Translations under genes and position numbers: made by a program
Shown: piece by piece, positions 10,922 to 27,808 of the stretch
How the letters are laid out: the number at the start of each line of letters is the position of its first letter
Position numbering within the stretch: position 1 is the stretch's first letter
Notes under the pieces: model-generated
Seen by the model: the letters and a program-made list of their open reading frames with translations, nothing else
What the model was told of the DNA's origin: nothing
Database searches by the model: none
Assembly (NCBI GenBank): GCA_019633425.1
Contig: WSUB01000021.1
Location: 124,001 to 188,000 of the forward strand
Source of the DNA: Tulasnella sp. 424
Taxonomy: Eukaryota; Basidiomycota; Agaricomycetes; Cantharellales; Tulasnellaceae
Length of the DNA: 64,000 bases
Direction of reading: 5' to 3'

Positions 10922-13900
10922 CTAGAACCCATTATCAGGGTCAGTAGGGAAGTAGGGAGCGCCGGAGGCATCAGCAGCTTCAGAAGATAGCAGTTAAAGC
11001 AATGGTGTAAGCTGAGAAATGGTTCGAGGGACTAAAAACGTACTGTTGGTCCAGACGGTGTTGCCCCACCAGTCAAGTGATATCCGCCCATCCTTAGGCA
11101 ACTGGAGAGCCAAGAATATCACAATAACGGCTATTCCGGTACCTATATGTGAGGGGAACTTTGAATTATACTTCGGTGCCTTACGGACACAAATGGAATG
11201 GCACCTACCCGCTTCCAGCGCACAGCTTAGTATGTAATTAAACCTCGCCCACAGCCTATAGCGCCGCACACGAAGAAGATACTCTGAGCGATAAGTGTCA
11301 ACATGAATTTCGGGAGATACGCATATCATTCATACGGAATCCACTCACGGAAGAGGAAAGCTACAATAAAATAGGATGTGTAATTGACCCCGGTGGCTGG
11401 CGGCGCGGATGTTGGAGCGTTCAGAAATACTGAAACGTTGAAGTAGCGAAGAGCGGATTTCGGGTGCTTTCGCTGCCATAACCAGATAGGAATGGGAAGA
11501 AGAGCCCCGATTACAAGTCCATATACTTGAAAGTGGTGTACAGAGCCCTTTCCGAACTGCCGACTGGGTCCTATCAGTCCCCTAGATGAGACGCATTCAG
11601 CAAAGGCGGAAGTAATGAGGAACGTCTCTTACCAAATAATTGATGCAGAGAAAAAAAGGCTTTTTCCGGGGCAAACCAGTTGATGAGGTTCATTAGGATC
11701 GCAGATACTGGGAACCGATGCAAAGAGGGCGTTCTTCACGACTAATTGGATACAAGTCGTGCTGACGGTTGCAACGAGTTGAACTAGAGCGATCCTGACT
11801 GAGTAAGTGGATCTTGGGCTGGATGGAGCTGGACCTGCCTGAGAAACTTGCATAAGGTGGAATTTTTAGGTAATGCCCAAGCTTGAGGGCTTCAAGGAAG
11901 GTCATAGACCGACCGAGACCGTCTATGGCGCATATCTTGAAAACCTAATCCAGGCATCAGCTACTGTATTCTTGGATGAGTCAGCACACTTACCATATTT
12001 GCAATGGGCCGTTCCGGTAAAAGAGCACCGGGGACGAGCTCTGCGATGAGATTAATAGGTATGGCAGTCCCACTCTTCGCATATACAAATGTGCAAGGTA
12101 TAAAATACGCCAATGTTAGGAGTGTAGCCAAAAAAAGCGACCAGATTGGCACGTCAAATCCTTGAAGCTTGAACGATGTCAGAATTTGGGTGGTAGGTAC
12201 TGGAAGTTCTACCGACCTTGGTCGCACCAATGAGCATGCAGAGGCCAACGACAAAAATGCCCATATAGTAGTAGCTCGAAACCTCCGGATAGCGCCGCAT
12301 AAGTCTAGCGTGGATGTCGTCCTCCTCGATCTTCGTGCGTCGGACAGCTGACAGGATTGAGCGACCTTCATACAGGATGGTATGGACAATCACCGAGGTT
12401 GCCGTCATGAAGCTAACAAGGTAAATCGTGGCGAAAGTTACTGGAAGATACACAGGCGAGTATTCCTCATAGGCTGTGACGTTGAATTGCATATTGGGTG
12501 TCAGAACATGATGGACATCGTACGGGAGGCCAAACCGGTCGTATGCGAAGTAACCGGTTATAGGTAAATGCCCCGTTTTCCAGACCTAGTACGAGCGTTA
12601 GCTGATCCCGATATACCTGTGTAAAAATTGCCCACGTCATTGTAGTAAAGAATCGGAGCCAAAATCCACAGGAAAACCACGAAACCTAGGATTCTATTGA
12701 CACTTGCCCACCTGTCGGATAGATTAAGGAAACCATGACGAGTAGCCATCGCAACAATCGACCTACCACGGGATAATCATGGGTGAACCGATATACGATA
12801 TCTGGATCCAGTCGAAGGTCAGGAGGCTCATCCCTAGGCCTGTTACGGTTCCGAAAAGCTGGTTGACCACGACGTTTTCTGCGTGGGGCTATGAGTAAGC
12901 TTCGGAGCCAGGGTGTATGTACCAAACGAACTTGGACTGATCCAACAAACCCATGAGAAGGATGATAATGCTGTAAACAAAAAACCTGTAAAGGCATCCC
13001 GATGCTCTAGAGTCACTTTCGAGGTAGTCCCAAGCTGGAGAAAGTTATCTCACCCGGGAGAAAATAGTAGAAGAACGCTCCCATCCCACATATAATAAAG
13101 AACCTATGCCGTGTCATTTCCCCGTTGTGGGTATCCTCCTCGGCATGCAGAGTGTTTAAAAGGGTGGACCTGACGAGGGAGTTCGGCCAGATAACGGACG
13201 CAGGATAGATGAAAAGACGCCGGCCGAATGCTGCAAAACCCAAGCAGGTTATTTCGGTACCTAACAAAAATAGAAATGCGAATCTACCGCGCGACAGGTC
13301 AGCTTTCATTCGACACAGCTCAGATTTTACGAACTGCCCCCACCCGGTGCTTAGGGTAATACCGTAATACTTCTCCGCTACGATAATGAATTCGAAGCCG
13401 TAGATAGCGCCGCCGGTGACGAATGACATCATGAAGACAAGGGCATGCTCTTTGATGTTGAATGGCCCGGGATTTAAACTAAAGCTACGTCCACCAACAA
13501 ACGGAAGAGCTCGAGGAAAAGTCCAGGATCTGATGGGTAGCAAGCAATCCAGCGCTTTGCCAAAGGGATATGCGACGATACTGGAGATAGCTCTATATTA
13601 GCTGCAAGACCATCGATTGCCTGATGCCGTTGGTACGTACATGATCAACGTGTCGGATATCCGCGGAGACGGCCATCGCAGAGAGAAGAAGAGATCGAGA
13701 GAGGTGATGACTAGACACAACGTGAGCCCGATGAACCACATCCGGAAGGTCAACGTTGGCATGTCCGGGTCGTCAGTGTTTGCGACTGACGCCCTGACTT
13801 CAGGGAAGGGTGAGTCCTCTTCACCAATTGCGTTGGGCGATTGGCTAGGAAAAGGGCAAGGAGCTGTAGGTACCACGTTGATATCCGCTGGGCTATCACG

Positions 13901-14409
13901 AGCACGGTTCCATTAAGCCGAGGTAACCTAGCCAACTTCTACAAGACCCACCAAGTGAACTTTTCGTCTTGATCTTCATCACCTGTGCCGTACTCCTCTG
14001 CTTTAGATGAAGAAAGTTGGGGGAAGGGTGTGGGTGGATTGGTCGAGCCGTTATGAGCGGACACAGGAGGAGGAGGAAGAAAAGCGAAAGGAGGTCGCCA
14101 AGATGCCGTCGGTGAGACCACGCTGGATCCCTGGCTTGCGGGCGATACCGCTGTTCGACGATCATTCAGCGAATGTACAGTAATGGGACCAGCTCCAGAA
14201 ATAGGCGTCGCAATCAACGAAGTGTATGGCGTTGATAGGGTTCCAGAACTGGAGGTTTCGTTGGGCCTTGCGCCAAGTTCAAGATCCAGCTCCGACGTAT
14301 CAGGTAGCTCCAGGAGTTGAGGAGTTCGTGGAGCAGCAAAGGCGAAAACATTATACGTCGAAGCGGTACGGGAAGTAAGAGGCGGAGAGCGGCTGGAACG
14401 TGACCCCAT
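10922..14409 (-). CDS. OPT-family oligopeptide transporter (copy M1, apparently intact)
   Basis: A polytopic plasma- or organelle-membrane transporter predicted to import small peptides with protons. About 15 exons run from the ATG at 14409 to the stop at 10922-10924, giving close to 900 residues, a usual length for fungal OPTs. Exon 1 (14409-13952) encodes the Ser/Pro-rich cytosolic tail. Later exons carry the family signatures NPGPFNIKEH (exon 3), NVVVNQLFGT..GLGM, VWKTGHLPI, NLIAELVPGALLP, QYLLRVRRYRLWARFNY, and the C-terminus ADASGAPYFPTDPDNGF. Every exon junction I could check keeps the frame. One intron has a GC donor (see findings). It has the same orientation as the left-edge copy, and its 5' flank is a duplicate of that copy's flank. 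Substrate (peptide, glutathione or siderophore peptide) cannot be told from sequence. Confidence 0.92.
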
Positions 14410-14479
14410 TCAGCTTCTGCTGGGGACTGCGAGAGCGGTGGGAGGTGCTGAGGATTGGGCCGAGGGTGCTCGAGATCCA

Positions 14480-14489
14480 GTATAAGTAG
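14480..14489 (-). promoter_or_regulatory. TATA-like core box of OPT M1
   Basis: CTACTTATAC on the minus strand, about 71 nt before the ATG at 14409. Sequence and spacing are conserved with the four other OPT copies that retain 5' ends. Confidence 0.5.
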
Positions 14490-16135
14490 CTTTTTCGCAG
14501 GAAGCCAGCACGAGCTCCCGACCATGGTTCCCGTATTATTGCATGATAAGCAGAAGACTCGATGCTTGAACAAAAGCTTGGCGCCGGTCACGGGCCGGTG
14601 GTCTCGGTCGGGGGACCCTATGCCGTGTCGGCCCAGACAAAGACCTCCTGCACGTCCATCAGCTAAATAAGCCAATAGCAAAAATACATAGCTGGTACAG
14701 TACCCCAAGCTCATGCCTTTCGAAGCCGAAATAATGCTCAGGTTCTACATGAGTCACCGCTAAAGGAAACCCGTCGCCGATGCAACGTCCTGCGGGAGCG
14801 GAGGTCGTGTTCTGGTTATTGCGGTCTTGTGATGAAAGGACAAGTTTGTACTTGATATGGTTGCTGATCGACGATATCGTAGCTGTTGCAACGGTAGTCC
14901 TCGGCGGGGCCAATTCAGCAAGTCATTTCCGGCCATGTTTCCGGCATACCACCCAGCATACAATCGTTCTGCAGATTCTGCGGACTGAACGCTGGGACAA
15001 TCGATGTTAGGGTGAGCGGCGACGATAACGATCTGACCGTTATAGCCCTCCTTTACCAGCTTCGGTGAGTGGTTTTCGCGACTCCAAGTTCCAACCCGTC
15101 CACGGTACATAAATTCATGAATAAAGGATGGCTAGAGGACCGTTGCTTGTGAATGTGCTCGTACAGCTGCCTCAGTAGCGGGGTTGGATAGTGTGGCTGC
15201 TTTCTCTGAAGTCGTGACTGTTGACAGGTAGAGTAGATCACGCTGCATAAATTTAGGCCGTCGTAGCGTATCTCGGCCATCTCAGACAAAGAGCACATCT
15301 ATTCTCCACTTATTTGATACGGGCTACATCACTCGTCATTCGTCGAGTGCCGATAGTACTAGCGTGCTGTCATATTTCTCTTATTTCTTTTATATTATCC
15401 ACACAAAAGGGCTAGTAGCCTAATAACAGTGGTTGCTGGGGAGATACAAATCCTGGTTGGTTTTTGCGTGGTGGAGCAAGGTGGAGCCGATTTTCCCATT
15501 TTTTCATTGGCTGTGTACATGTTCTGTTCTCTAATTCTCATTGGCCGAAGCGGAAGTCCATTTCTAATTCACTCATTGGCTGTGGTTTTAACATTGCATG
15601 CCCGGTTTCCCTTCCGCACATCTTTCATTATCCGACACCCCTTAAAAGTGTGCCGCCTCTGATCTGATAGGAGGTCCGCTGGGGACTTTGTAAGGCGAGT
15701 CGATTAGGTAACCGCCTTGCAAGAGTACCGTTGTCTTGTATTTGTTAGTCTATGTTGATGTCCACACTTTCTACTTCAGTGGCCTTAAGACTACAATTGA
15801 GAGAACGATCGCTACCGTACAATGTACTACCCTACAGCTCCTTATATACCTTTCGCGAAGCAGATACATGGTCCAGTAGCCTCGTGGAACACTCTTAGCT
15901 GCAGCTCCAAGTACCTAATTATATACATTCCTACATGTGCTCGATCTCGGCTATTTCGAATGGTTAGTCAGGATATCTAAGGGGGTGTAAGAGGGTTCGT
16001 TAGTACGGTTCCATCTAGAGGCCTGGGCAAGTTTACGGATTAGGTATTGGGAACCGTGGGACGAACGCCTCATCGTCACAGACTTGGGGACCTGGAACGA
16101 TAGTTCTGTAATAAATACATCATACATTTATTTTG
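14490..16135. repeat. OPT 5' flank, second copy of the duplicated segment
   Basis: Colinear with 669-2820. It lacks the ~950 bp present in the first copy at 1791-2738 but contains a 392-bp solo LTR at 15689-16080. Otherwise no gene or RNA is supported. Confidence 0.75.
15689..16080. mobile_element. solo LTR, 392 bp, flanked by 5-bp target duplication
   Basis: The segment starts TGTAAGGCG and ends CGTCACA (5'-TG...CA-3'), as LTRs do. It is flanked by the direct repeat GACTT (15684-15688 and 16081-16085). The paralogous flank holds a single GACTT (2770-2774) with the sequence on both sides continuous, so it is an exact empty site. No internal region follows, so this looks like the product of LTR-LTR recombination. 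A TATATA-like stretch near 15842 could be the LTR promoter. The superfamily (Gypsy or Copia) cannot be told without internal sequence. Confidence 0.85.
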
Positions 16136-16360
16136 ATCAACATTCACTGTATTTGTGAACTGTACCGGACCACCAATGCAAGTGAGAAAGGCACCCTTTC
16201 CTCAGCTTCATTACTAGTCTTCTACTCCCATACATGATTTATAACTATCGACTCCACGCAACGCCAAGCACAAGGAAGATGGTGACGACGGCAAAATAAC
16301 CGCAACACCACGGGACAAGCTGAGCACCGGTAACCGCCAAAACCCGACTTCAACCTGTTC
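16136..16360. other. 3' region of the RecQ gene
   Basis: Sequence after the RecQ stop codon, probably 3' UTR. No other feature is seen, and the similarity to the left-edge flank has already ended near 16135. Confidence 0.4.
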
Positions 16361-20515
<4,155 letters not shown>

Positions 20516-21452
20516 CTCTCGCTGTAAAGTTTTACTTGCCGCACAGGAGCCAAGATGGATTCGACGAGAGGAAGAAGAGGAGACCCGACTGGTTCAACTA
20601 GGAATCCGTTTGAAGCCTCGTGTTTTCCATTCTCATGGCAATAGCCTCAACGTGTGGGGAGGGCCTATGAATTGCCATTTTAGGCCCAGATCGGAATATC
20701 AGAAGCCTGAATGGTAACTAGCCAAGGAAGGGAATGCTCGCCACCTACCACGAGGCTCTAAATTGCACCCCCGTAAATCTAATCTCGTTAGAGTCTCCAG
20801 AACGTCGGATTGGTGCTCGGTGATCGCGCCAAGTCACCTAAGTCGAGATGGTGAGCGGGGCATCAAGACGTCAAAAGTCATTCCCTGAACCCGTCATGTC
20901 AGGGTGAATGTGGGTCTTACTTTCCAGCAGCATTTAGAGTCGACGTCTTTAAGCGCCCATCGGCTTTTCTCGGCCTTACCCTTCCGCTTCTTGGCCCTTT
21001 TCATTACTTTCTCTCCTTTTTGCTGTAAGGAATAGGCCCCATGAGCCCTTCTATGCATCCTGCCGTCGGCCTCTTTGGTTCCTATTTCTGATCGACACGG
21101 TCGACCTGGCGTGGAGGGTATACAACGAACTGGGTAATATTTATCAGAAAGAGCGCAGTTTGGTAACGACCGACTAGAGGTTAGCAAGGAATGAATAATA
21201 ACAGAAGGCACAGGAAAACACATAGCGGTAAAAACACGAGACAAAACAAGTTCGATGGAGGTAAACAATGTCATGTCAAGGACGAGAGCAAGCAATCGAA
21301 TCGTCTGCGGCGTCTGTTCATCGGAGACAAAATAACAAAAGAAAGCGTCGCGAGATGGAATCAGAGAGTCTCAACGTAACAATAAAAGAAGAATATGAAC
21401 TGTCCACGCGCGTAACGGAGGAGAGGATTACACGTCGCCCATCTAGAGGCTT
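20516..21452. other. intergenic between RecQ and lyase genes
   Basis: No supported gene. About 21110-21190 is a second copy of the short dispersed repeat also seen at 10413-10495. The open frame at 20894-21295 (minus) is short, lacks motifs and overlaps this repeat, so I do not call it. Confidence 0.4.
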
Positions 21453-23220
21453 TTACAGAGCAGCGGCAACGACAGCGCCGAACAACGCGGCAACAGCAAA
21501 GCTGACCACAGGCGAAGGGTTCAACGCCATACCAGCATTATTCTTGTTCCCGTTCGACGAAGAAGTCGATCCACTGTTGGCGGGGGGAGTGCCGCTCTCG
21601 ACGCTACCAGAGTCGCTGATGTACACCTTCAATCCGGAATCGCTGAGAGGTTGCTCCCAGAAGTAGTACGCCTGGCCGGGGTAGGTGTTGTCCTGCTGAG
21701 CCAACCAAGCGGCGTACTTGCCAGAGGGATCACCGTAGTGAGAGGCGACGGCGGCGACGTCGGGGTACAATTCGGTGGGGTCTTCGGTTCCGGCGGGTTT
21801 GGTCATGGCGAAGTCGACGGCTTGTTGGACGGTGACGTTTGCTTTGGTGGGGGTGTTCCAGGTGTTCAAGCCGATGTATTCGGCGATGCGGTTGATGGTC
21901 TGTTAGAGAGAGAGAGCAAGGATTAGGAAACGCAGTGGGGGTTGAGAACATGAGGAAAGCTCACGATGATAGCGGCGGCGTTGTAAGCACGGTAGTGGTA
22001 CGGCCTGGTACGAGCAGACTCCAAAGGCTGGTCACCATCAGCGGTGATCTGGTTCATGTAGATGCCTGTGAAGTACTCATCCAACGTCGTCTTGGCACCA
22101 GCAGTATCGCCGATAAGGACCTGAATAGAGGCGGTCTGGGAGAAGTAGAACGATCCGTGGTTGTTGGTGGCGGCCTTTTCTCCGAGAGCGATGGTGCTGG
22201 TGAGGAGCCAGTTGACGTACTGGGTGCACCAGTCGTTCATGGCTTTGTCCAGGGCCGAGGTCCACGAGGGCGAGGCGAGAGCGCGAAGGACGAGAATGGC
22301 GGAAACGACCTTGGTCATTCCGTGCAAGTCGAGTACACCGGTATGTTGTCCACCATGAGAACCGTTGGCTCCACGCATGACCTGGGCCCAGTCAAGGTTG
22401 GGGTTCATATAGGTGTCGTTGTTGGTGAACCAAGTATCGATGAACCAAGCCGTCTTTTGCGCGTAACTCTCGTCGCCGGTGAGCTTGTAAGCGAGGGTGT
22501 TGTAGAATACGGCGTCGGACATGGCCTGGAATGCACCAGTGTCGTTGACGAGACGAACGTCCGGCGAGAACTGGCCGTCGCGGTTGACGTAGTTGCATTC
22601 CTCCCAGACTTGCTGCGGAGTGAGGACGGTGGTGTTTCCAACGTTTGAGCAGTCCGCCCAGTAGTATGGAGCCCAGGAGAGGTAGTCGTGCGTGTTATTG
22701 GTAGGTGCGGTGAACGTCTTGTTGAGAACGGCTGCAAGAAGTCCAGGGGTTGGGGAAGTTAGTTTTTCGGTTTCCGAAATAGGATTATCGCGAAGAAGCC
22801 TCGTGGATTCGACGTCATGGATGCATCGAACACCGCCGGAAAACGTCGTAAAATATGATAATAATAGTGCGTTCTGGCCCTCCTCGGCACGGATGCCAAG
22901 CCGCAGCAGGCTGGTTGCGATGGGTTCCGCCGTCGTGCTGTTGTCGCGATGGGACTGCTGGACGCGCGCGGCGGCGCAACGACTGCGGACAATGGGGAAG
23001 GAAAAGAGAGCGCATACGTACACCATGGACCTTGGTTAGCGAACCATTTGGCAGCTGCGACGATTTCCTGCTGAGCATAGAAAGTCTTGTTATCGAATCC
23101 TCCTTCGGTTGTGTAGTTTACGGGGATCCATTGGGAGATGTAGCTGGAAAAGGCGGAGACTGGAACAGCGGTTGCTGCGAGAGCGATGCCGACCGTGGCC
23201 AGCGACTTGAAGGACACCAT
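21453..23220 (-). CDS. secreted alginate-lyase-fold enzyme (PF05426-like), GPI-type tail
   Basis: Predicted extracellular polysaccharide lyase. It starts at the ATG at 23220 with a signal peptide (MVSFKSLATVGIALAATAVP...). Exon 1 ends in QGPWS after about 68 residues. A roughly 280-nt intron follows, then a large exon from about 22735 to 21965, then an intron (21964-21900) and a last exon 21899-21453. Family marks include HDYLSWAPYYWADCSN, NDTYMNPNLDWAQVMRGANG, ATNNHGSFYFSQ and ARTRPYHYRAYN, the Asn-His and Tyr/Arg residues expected around the active site of alginate-lyase (alpha/alpha toroid) enzymes. The C-terminus is a Ser/Thr/Asn-rich linker and a hydrophobic tail (VVSFAVAALFGAVVAAAL), suggesting a GPI anchor. 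It is divergently paired with 24228-25864. The real substrate may be another uronate polymer such as glucuronan. Confidence 0.88.
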
Positions 23221-24227
23221 GGTTGAAGATCAAAAGAGAGAGAGCTCGGTTCGACTTGAATTTGAAGGTTGGCGGGCCAGGGAAAAGTGATTGTTCAGGC
23301 GGGGGAGATGCCGAAATGAGCCAAACACGTTTTCCGCGAGTGTGACTGACAACGAGGTGTTTTGTAACGAGTGTGTGGTGGGGACCAATCTGTCCAAAGT
23401 TGACGAAAGGGCCTAAAGCAGCGTTGAGGAAGAAAAGACGAAGATGGGAGAAGAGGTGAGAGGAGAAAAGGTCGACGTGGGTTTTGTTAGACCAAAGTAA
23501 AATAACTGGTATGCCGCGATTGGTCACACGATGTTAGGGCGGTACCTGTCTCGGCACTGCCCTTGTATACCCTCGGCATCAGTCCACCAGCCAAGTCTAC
23601 GGCAGATGTCTCTGAGATATGTTTGGCGACGTACACGCCAATAACGAATAAATCTGCATAGCCAGTCGGGTTTCGAAGGGGCGCACTTGGTCGTTGGGGG
23701 CCGTCGGCGGGTCGGTCTTTACGGCACGTTTAGTTAGGGTCCAACCGATGGCCGCCTTTCTCCGCCAAGACCAGGCCAAGATCCGACCCTTCAACACTGA
23801 TCAAGCCTTCAGTGAGCTGGCAGAGTTTCCTGTGTTGGTGCTGAAGAAGCCGACGTTGGAGTAGAGTACTTGTTCACTGTGAATGCATTGTCACAAAAGT
23901 GCCACGTTGTAGTTTAAACTTAGGGCTAGGCTAAGTTTAGCGTTGTTGCATCAATTTGCTTGGGATGTCTCTGCGTGAGCTAAGCCGGCCAGCCCTCGTG
24001 TGAACCCGTGAACAGCAGAGACTTGTCACCTTCCATCCGTTCTTGGCTTCTCATACCCCCTCACACCCCATCCTCAACTTGGAGGCTCTTCTCCCTTCTT
24101 TCGTATTTCGTTCGAAAGTAATACCCAAGAGTAGTAGCAGAAAAACCACGCTCATTGTTTCATAGATACCTTTTGACTTTTGCTCTTGCGCTACTTTCCT
24201 CGCTTTTTTTCATCCCTCGCTTCCACG
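23221..24227. promoter_or_regulatory. shared divergent promoter region of the two lyase genes
   Basis: About 1 kb between the start codons of the two divergently transcribed lyase genes. The ~100 nt before each ATG is CT-rich on the coding strand, typical of fungal promoters. I recognise no specific operator, and the small open frames in it have no support. Confidence 0.45.
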
Positions 24228-25864
24228 ATGCTGGGATCCTTAGCTTTACTCTCCGTGGCAGCCTTAGCTCACTCGGCAAACGCCATTTCATACTTCATCG
24301 ATGCATCATCTTACATCTCGGATTGGATTCCCGTCAACTATACCACCGAAGGCAATTGGCCATCCAACACCGTCCCCGCTCAGCAGGAAATCGTCAAAGC
24401 CGCTGATTACTGGAACCAGCAAGGCCCATGGTGTAAGTCGTCATCCATTCCCTGCCCTACAGCTTATTTTTTTGCTAAACATTTCGCCCCACCCCACCAA
24501 TAGCGGTGATGAACAAGTCGATCATCGCCCCAACCGGAGACCCGCACGACTACCTCTCGTGGTCTCCCTACTGGTGGCCAGACTGCTCAAACGTCCACAA
24601 CACCACCGAACTCACCGAACAACAGATCATGACCCAATGCAACTACTACCAACGCGACGGCGAATTCAACCCGGATCGCACCCTGGTCAACGACACCGGT
24701 TCATTCGCCGTCCTGTCCTCCGCCGTTTTTTACAACGTCCTCGCTTACCGCATCACCGGCGACGAAACCTACGCTGGCAAAGCGTCCCACTTCATCGACA
24801 CCTGGTTCGTCAACAACGACACCTACATGAACCCCAACCTCGAGTACTCCCAAGTCATCCGAGGTGCGAATGGGACTGGGACGGGCGCGCACACCGGCGT
24901 GCTCGACTTGCACTGCATCACCAAGATCGTTTCCGGTATCCTCGTCATGCGCGCTACGGGAGCTCAATCCTGGACCCCAGCGCTGGACAGCGGGATGGTA
25001 GCGTGGACGAACAAGTACCTCGTCTGGCTTACGACCAACCCCATCGCGATGGGCGAAAAAGCCGCTCCCAACAACCACGGCTCGTTCTACTTCTCCCAGC
25101 TCGCCTCGCTTCAGATCCTCGTTGGAGATTACGCAGGTGCTTCCAACACGCTCAAGGAATACTACACCGGTATCTACCAAGCGCAGATCACCAAGACTGG
25201 AGAGCAGCCGTTTGAAGCGACGAGGACTAGGGCGTACCACTATCGCTCGTACAACGCCGGAGCTGTTATCGTGCGTGCATTTCTAGGCAGGGAAGTGATG
25301 TCATCCTGACTGAGATGTACGTTCTTCTGGAATAGACCCTCAACCGTATCGCCGACTACCTCAAAACCATGAACGGCTGGGACACCAAGACCTCTCAAGG
25401 AGTCAACATCCAAGCCGCAGTCGACTTTGCCATGACCGTCCCACCAGATGACGAAGGTCCTACCGAGGCTTATCCCAACGTAAGTGTCTTCCCTCCTCCC
25501 TCCCCTTACCCTAGCTTACCGGCGGATCTCCCTACACCCCATATAGATCGCCGCCATCGCCTCGCACTACGGCGACCCAGACGGCAAGTACGCATCCTGG
25601 CTCAAAAGCCACGAAGCCACCTACCCCGGCGAAGCCTGGTTCTTCTGGAACCAGCCCTTCAGCGACTCGGGCATCCAAGTCCACATCGACGATACGGGCA
25701 ACATCCTCGCTGGAGCCGGTCCCGCCCCGAGCTCCTCCTCCTCCGCCAGCTCGTCGAGCAACGGTAACAAGACCAACGCTGCTTCGTCGTCGGTCTCATC
25801 GAGCGGCTGGACTGCCAAGGTGGTCATGGCCGTCGTTGCCGCTGGTTTCGCCACCCTTTTGTAA
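24228..25864 (+). CDS. secreted alginate-lyase-fold enzyme, paralogue of 21453-23220
   Basis: Four exons: 24228-24432, 24504-25270, 25336-25479 and 25547-25864, joined by GTAAGT/GTGCGT donors and TAG acceptors in one frame. The start at 24228 gives a clean signal peptide (MLGSLALLSVAALAHSANA); the longer upstream in-frame Met at 24180 would bury it. The core matches the divergent neighbour: DYLSWSPYWWPDCSN, NDTYMNPNLEYSQVIRGANG, APNNHGSFYFSQ, TRTRAYHYRSYN. The C-terminus is Ser-rich with a hydrophobic end (AKVVMAVVAAGFATLL), again fitting a GPI-anchored wall or membrane enzyme. It has one more intron near the 3' end (25480-25546) than the sister gene, so intron gain or loss followed the duplication. 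Confidence 0.9.
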
Positions 25865-27708
25865 ATGTGTCCAGATTATCATGACATAGGGACATTCGGA
25901 CTTGGTCTTTTCTTTTTGTGGATGCTTCGGGTCGCGGTTCATGATGTACACTCTCTGGTACTAGGATCATGTTTATTTTTGTTCCCTTTTCCACCACTCC
26001 TCGTTCGTACAGCTATACCCTCCACTCCTGTTTCTTTTGTTGGGACGCTTTTACATGTTTTTTTTTTTGTCTTGGTTTTCTTCGCATTGTCGTTGTTGGG
26101 CTTGTTCATAAGTCTGTCCTGTCGCTACCTGTTGCCACAGACTCCCGGTTTTTATTCTTTTTTTTTTTCTAGTGTAATACAGACACTGCCACTCGTTACT
26201 GTTGATCGACCGTGCCCAGACCCTCCAAATCCGCCTGTTCAAACTCGACAAACTGTTCATGCCAAGTCGGAAACCAGGTCATGGTCGTTTCTGGCTTTGG
26301 AGAACTCCTTAGGCTTTAGCTACATATAGCATATTTATACCTTGCTGAAAACCGATTTCGATACGCGGAGGATTTAGTCATGCATATGGTGCGAAGCGGT
26401 CGACTCTTTCGTCGTTTAGCCACCCACGCATATAAGCGGCTTTAGCGGGATTACTGACATCCTCACACAACCCATCCGCTTCTCTACTCAGAATCTCAAA
26501 AATAAAAATGTGGTGAGAAAGGACTTCTAAATCTCATCCTCTAACTTGGAAGTCGTCCGATTTGACCATTCCCTGCCACACAGGGAACGGCCTGGATGCC
26601 CCCATCCCCGAAAGTCTAAAAATACCCCTAGCCAAGACGAGTTTTCTTGCATGAAGAAGATACGTCGTTATTCGCTGATGTCAAAAGCCCTCATTCTGAG
26701 AATCCTCCCATTCCCCAGCGGTGGCGCAATTCATACGTATGTCCCGGTGAGTGTCATATCTAACTATGTTCGGGGCATCCAAAAAGGCATGCGCACTAGT
26801 AGCACCGGACAGCTCGTCAAGGCTTCGTGCTCATTTGAGCTGCTTCCGTCTCCCGCGATTCTACTCTTCATTTGGCGTAACAGCTCCGAGTTTCTGGTCA
26901 TCGGTGGTCAATGTGTAGACCCGCGGGCGCTTGTCGTTACAGGTCTTGTCCCACCAGCCTAAAACTGGGAGATAGGACAAGTTACAGTCACGTCTGTGGA
27001 ATGGTCACAATACGCTCCGATCGCTCGGAGCATGATCGCCGGTGCCTGCCCCTGTTGATATATCCACTCTCACCCGCCAAGAGCTACAACTCAGAAGAAC
27101 AGCAACACACCCATTTCCACTACCGATGCAGCCATACGAGCATCTTCACAAGTAACAGGCCACCCACTCCTAGGCGTGCGCCTCCAGCTATCCTAAATAT
27201 GTACGCCGCATGACCGTGTTCCGCGGTACTCGTGAAAGCCGACGTATCGAAGCTCGCAAAAGAGAGTGCCAACGGCCAGAAGTTGATTGTTATCGATCAT
27301 CGAAGCTTACTCTATCGTCGAATGTCGACTGGGGAGCGATCTGCTGTTCCATTGCAGAAGCTGCAGAATGATTCTTCGCCGGCTTGTTTACCGGAAATGA
27401 ATTTTAAAATGGCTCCGCCTGAAGACCATCAACGACTATGACATTGTTAATCATCCACCATATCAAGTTAAGGTTTGCGCTTTTATCACGAGAGCCCAAT
27501 CACCAGGGCTAGAGCTCGGGGAAGAGCGGAGAAGAGTTTCCTTCGGTCGCGATCCACGGGGAGACACGGATCATTTTAGCTTCGAAAGGCTCAAGCGCAG
27601 CGCACTGTGCTAGTTTATATTTCACTCTTGGCATATCTAGCTTCTTCCGCCGTGCAAGAGGTCTTCGTCAGGGTCGGCTCGGTTTAGGGTCTTCCGTCCC
27701 CCCACCAC

Positions 27709-27714
27709 CACGTG
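27709..27714. promoter_or_regulatory. CACGTG E-box upstream of OPT P1
   Basis: The palindrome CACGTG lies within a conserved block (CACGTGACGCGGCAAAG) shared with P2 at 33500-33505. It is a classical bHLH binding site; function here is inferred from conservation alone. Confidence 0.4.
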
Positions 27715-27808
27715 ACGCGGCAAAGCCCTCGCTCAACCGTCACTCTCCTCATCGTAAAAGAATACGACGACAATTGTCGGAAGTTTGTCCCGACTGCCTG
27801 CCGAAAAT

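Noticed and set aside
20894..21295. 133-codon minus-strand frame between RecQ and the lyase
   Set aside because: Lys-rich, motif-free and overlapping a dispersed repeat; no splice or paralogue support.
21935..22648. 237-codon plus-strand frame
   Set aside because: Antisense shadow of the other lyase gene; no independent support.
24301..25215. 304-codon plus-strand frame inside the lyase gene
   Set aside because: Out-of-frame shadow of the alginate-lyase exon; Arg/His-rich composition typical of a shifted GC-rich exon.
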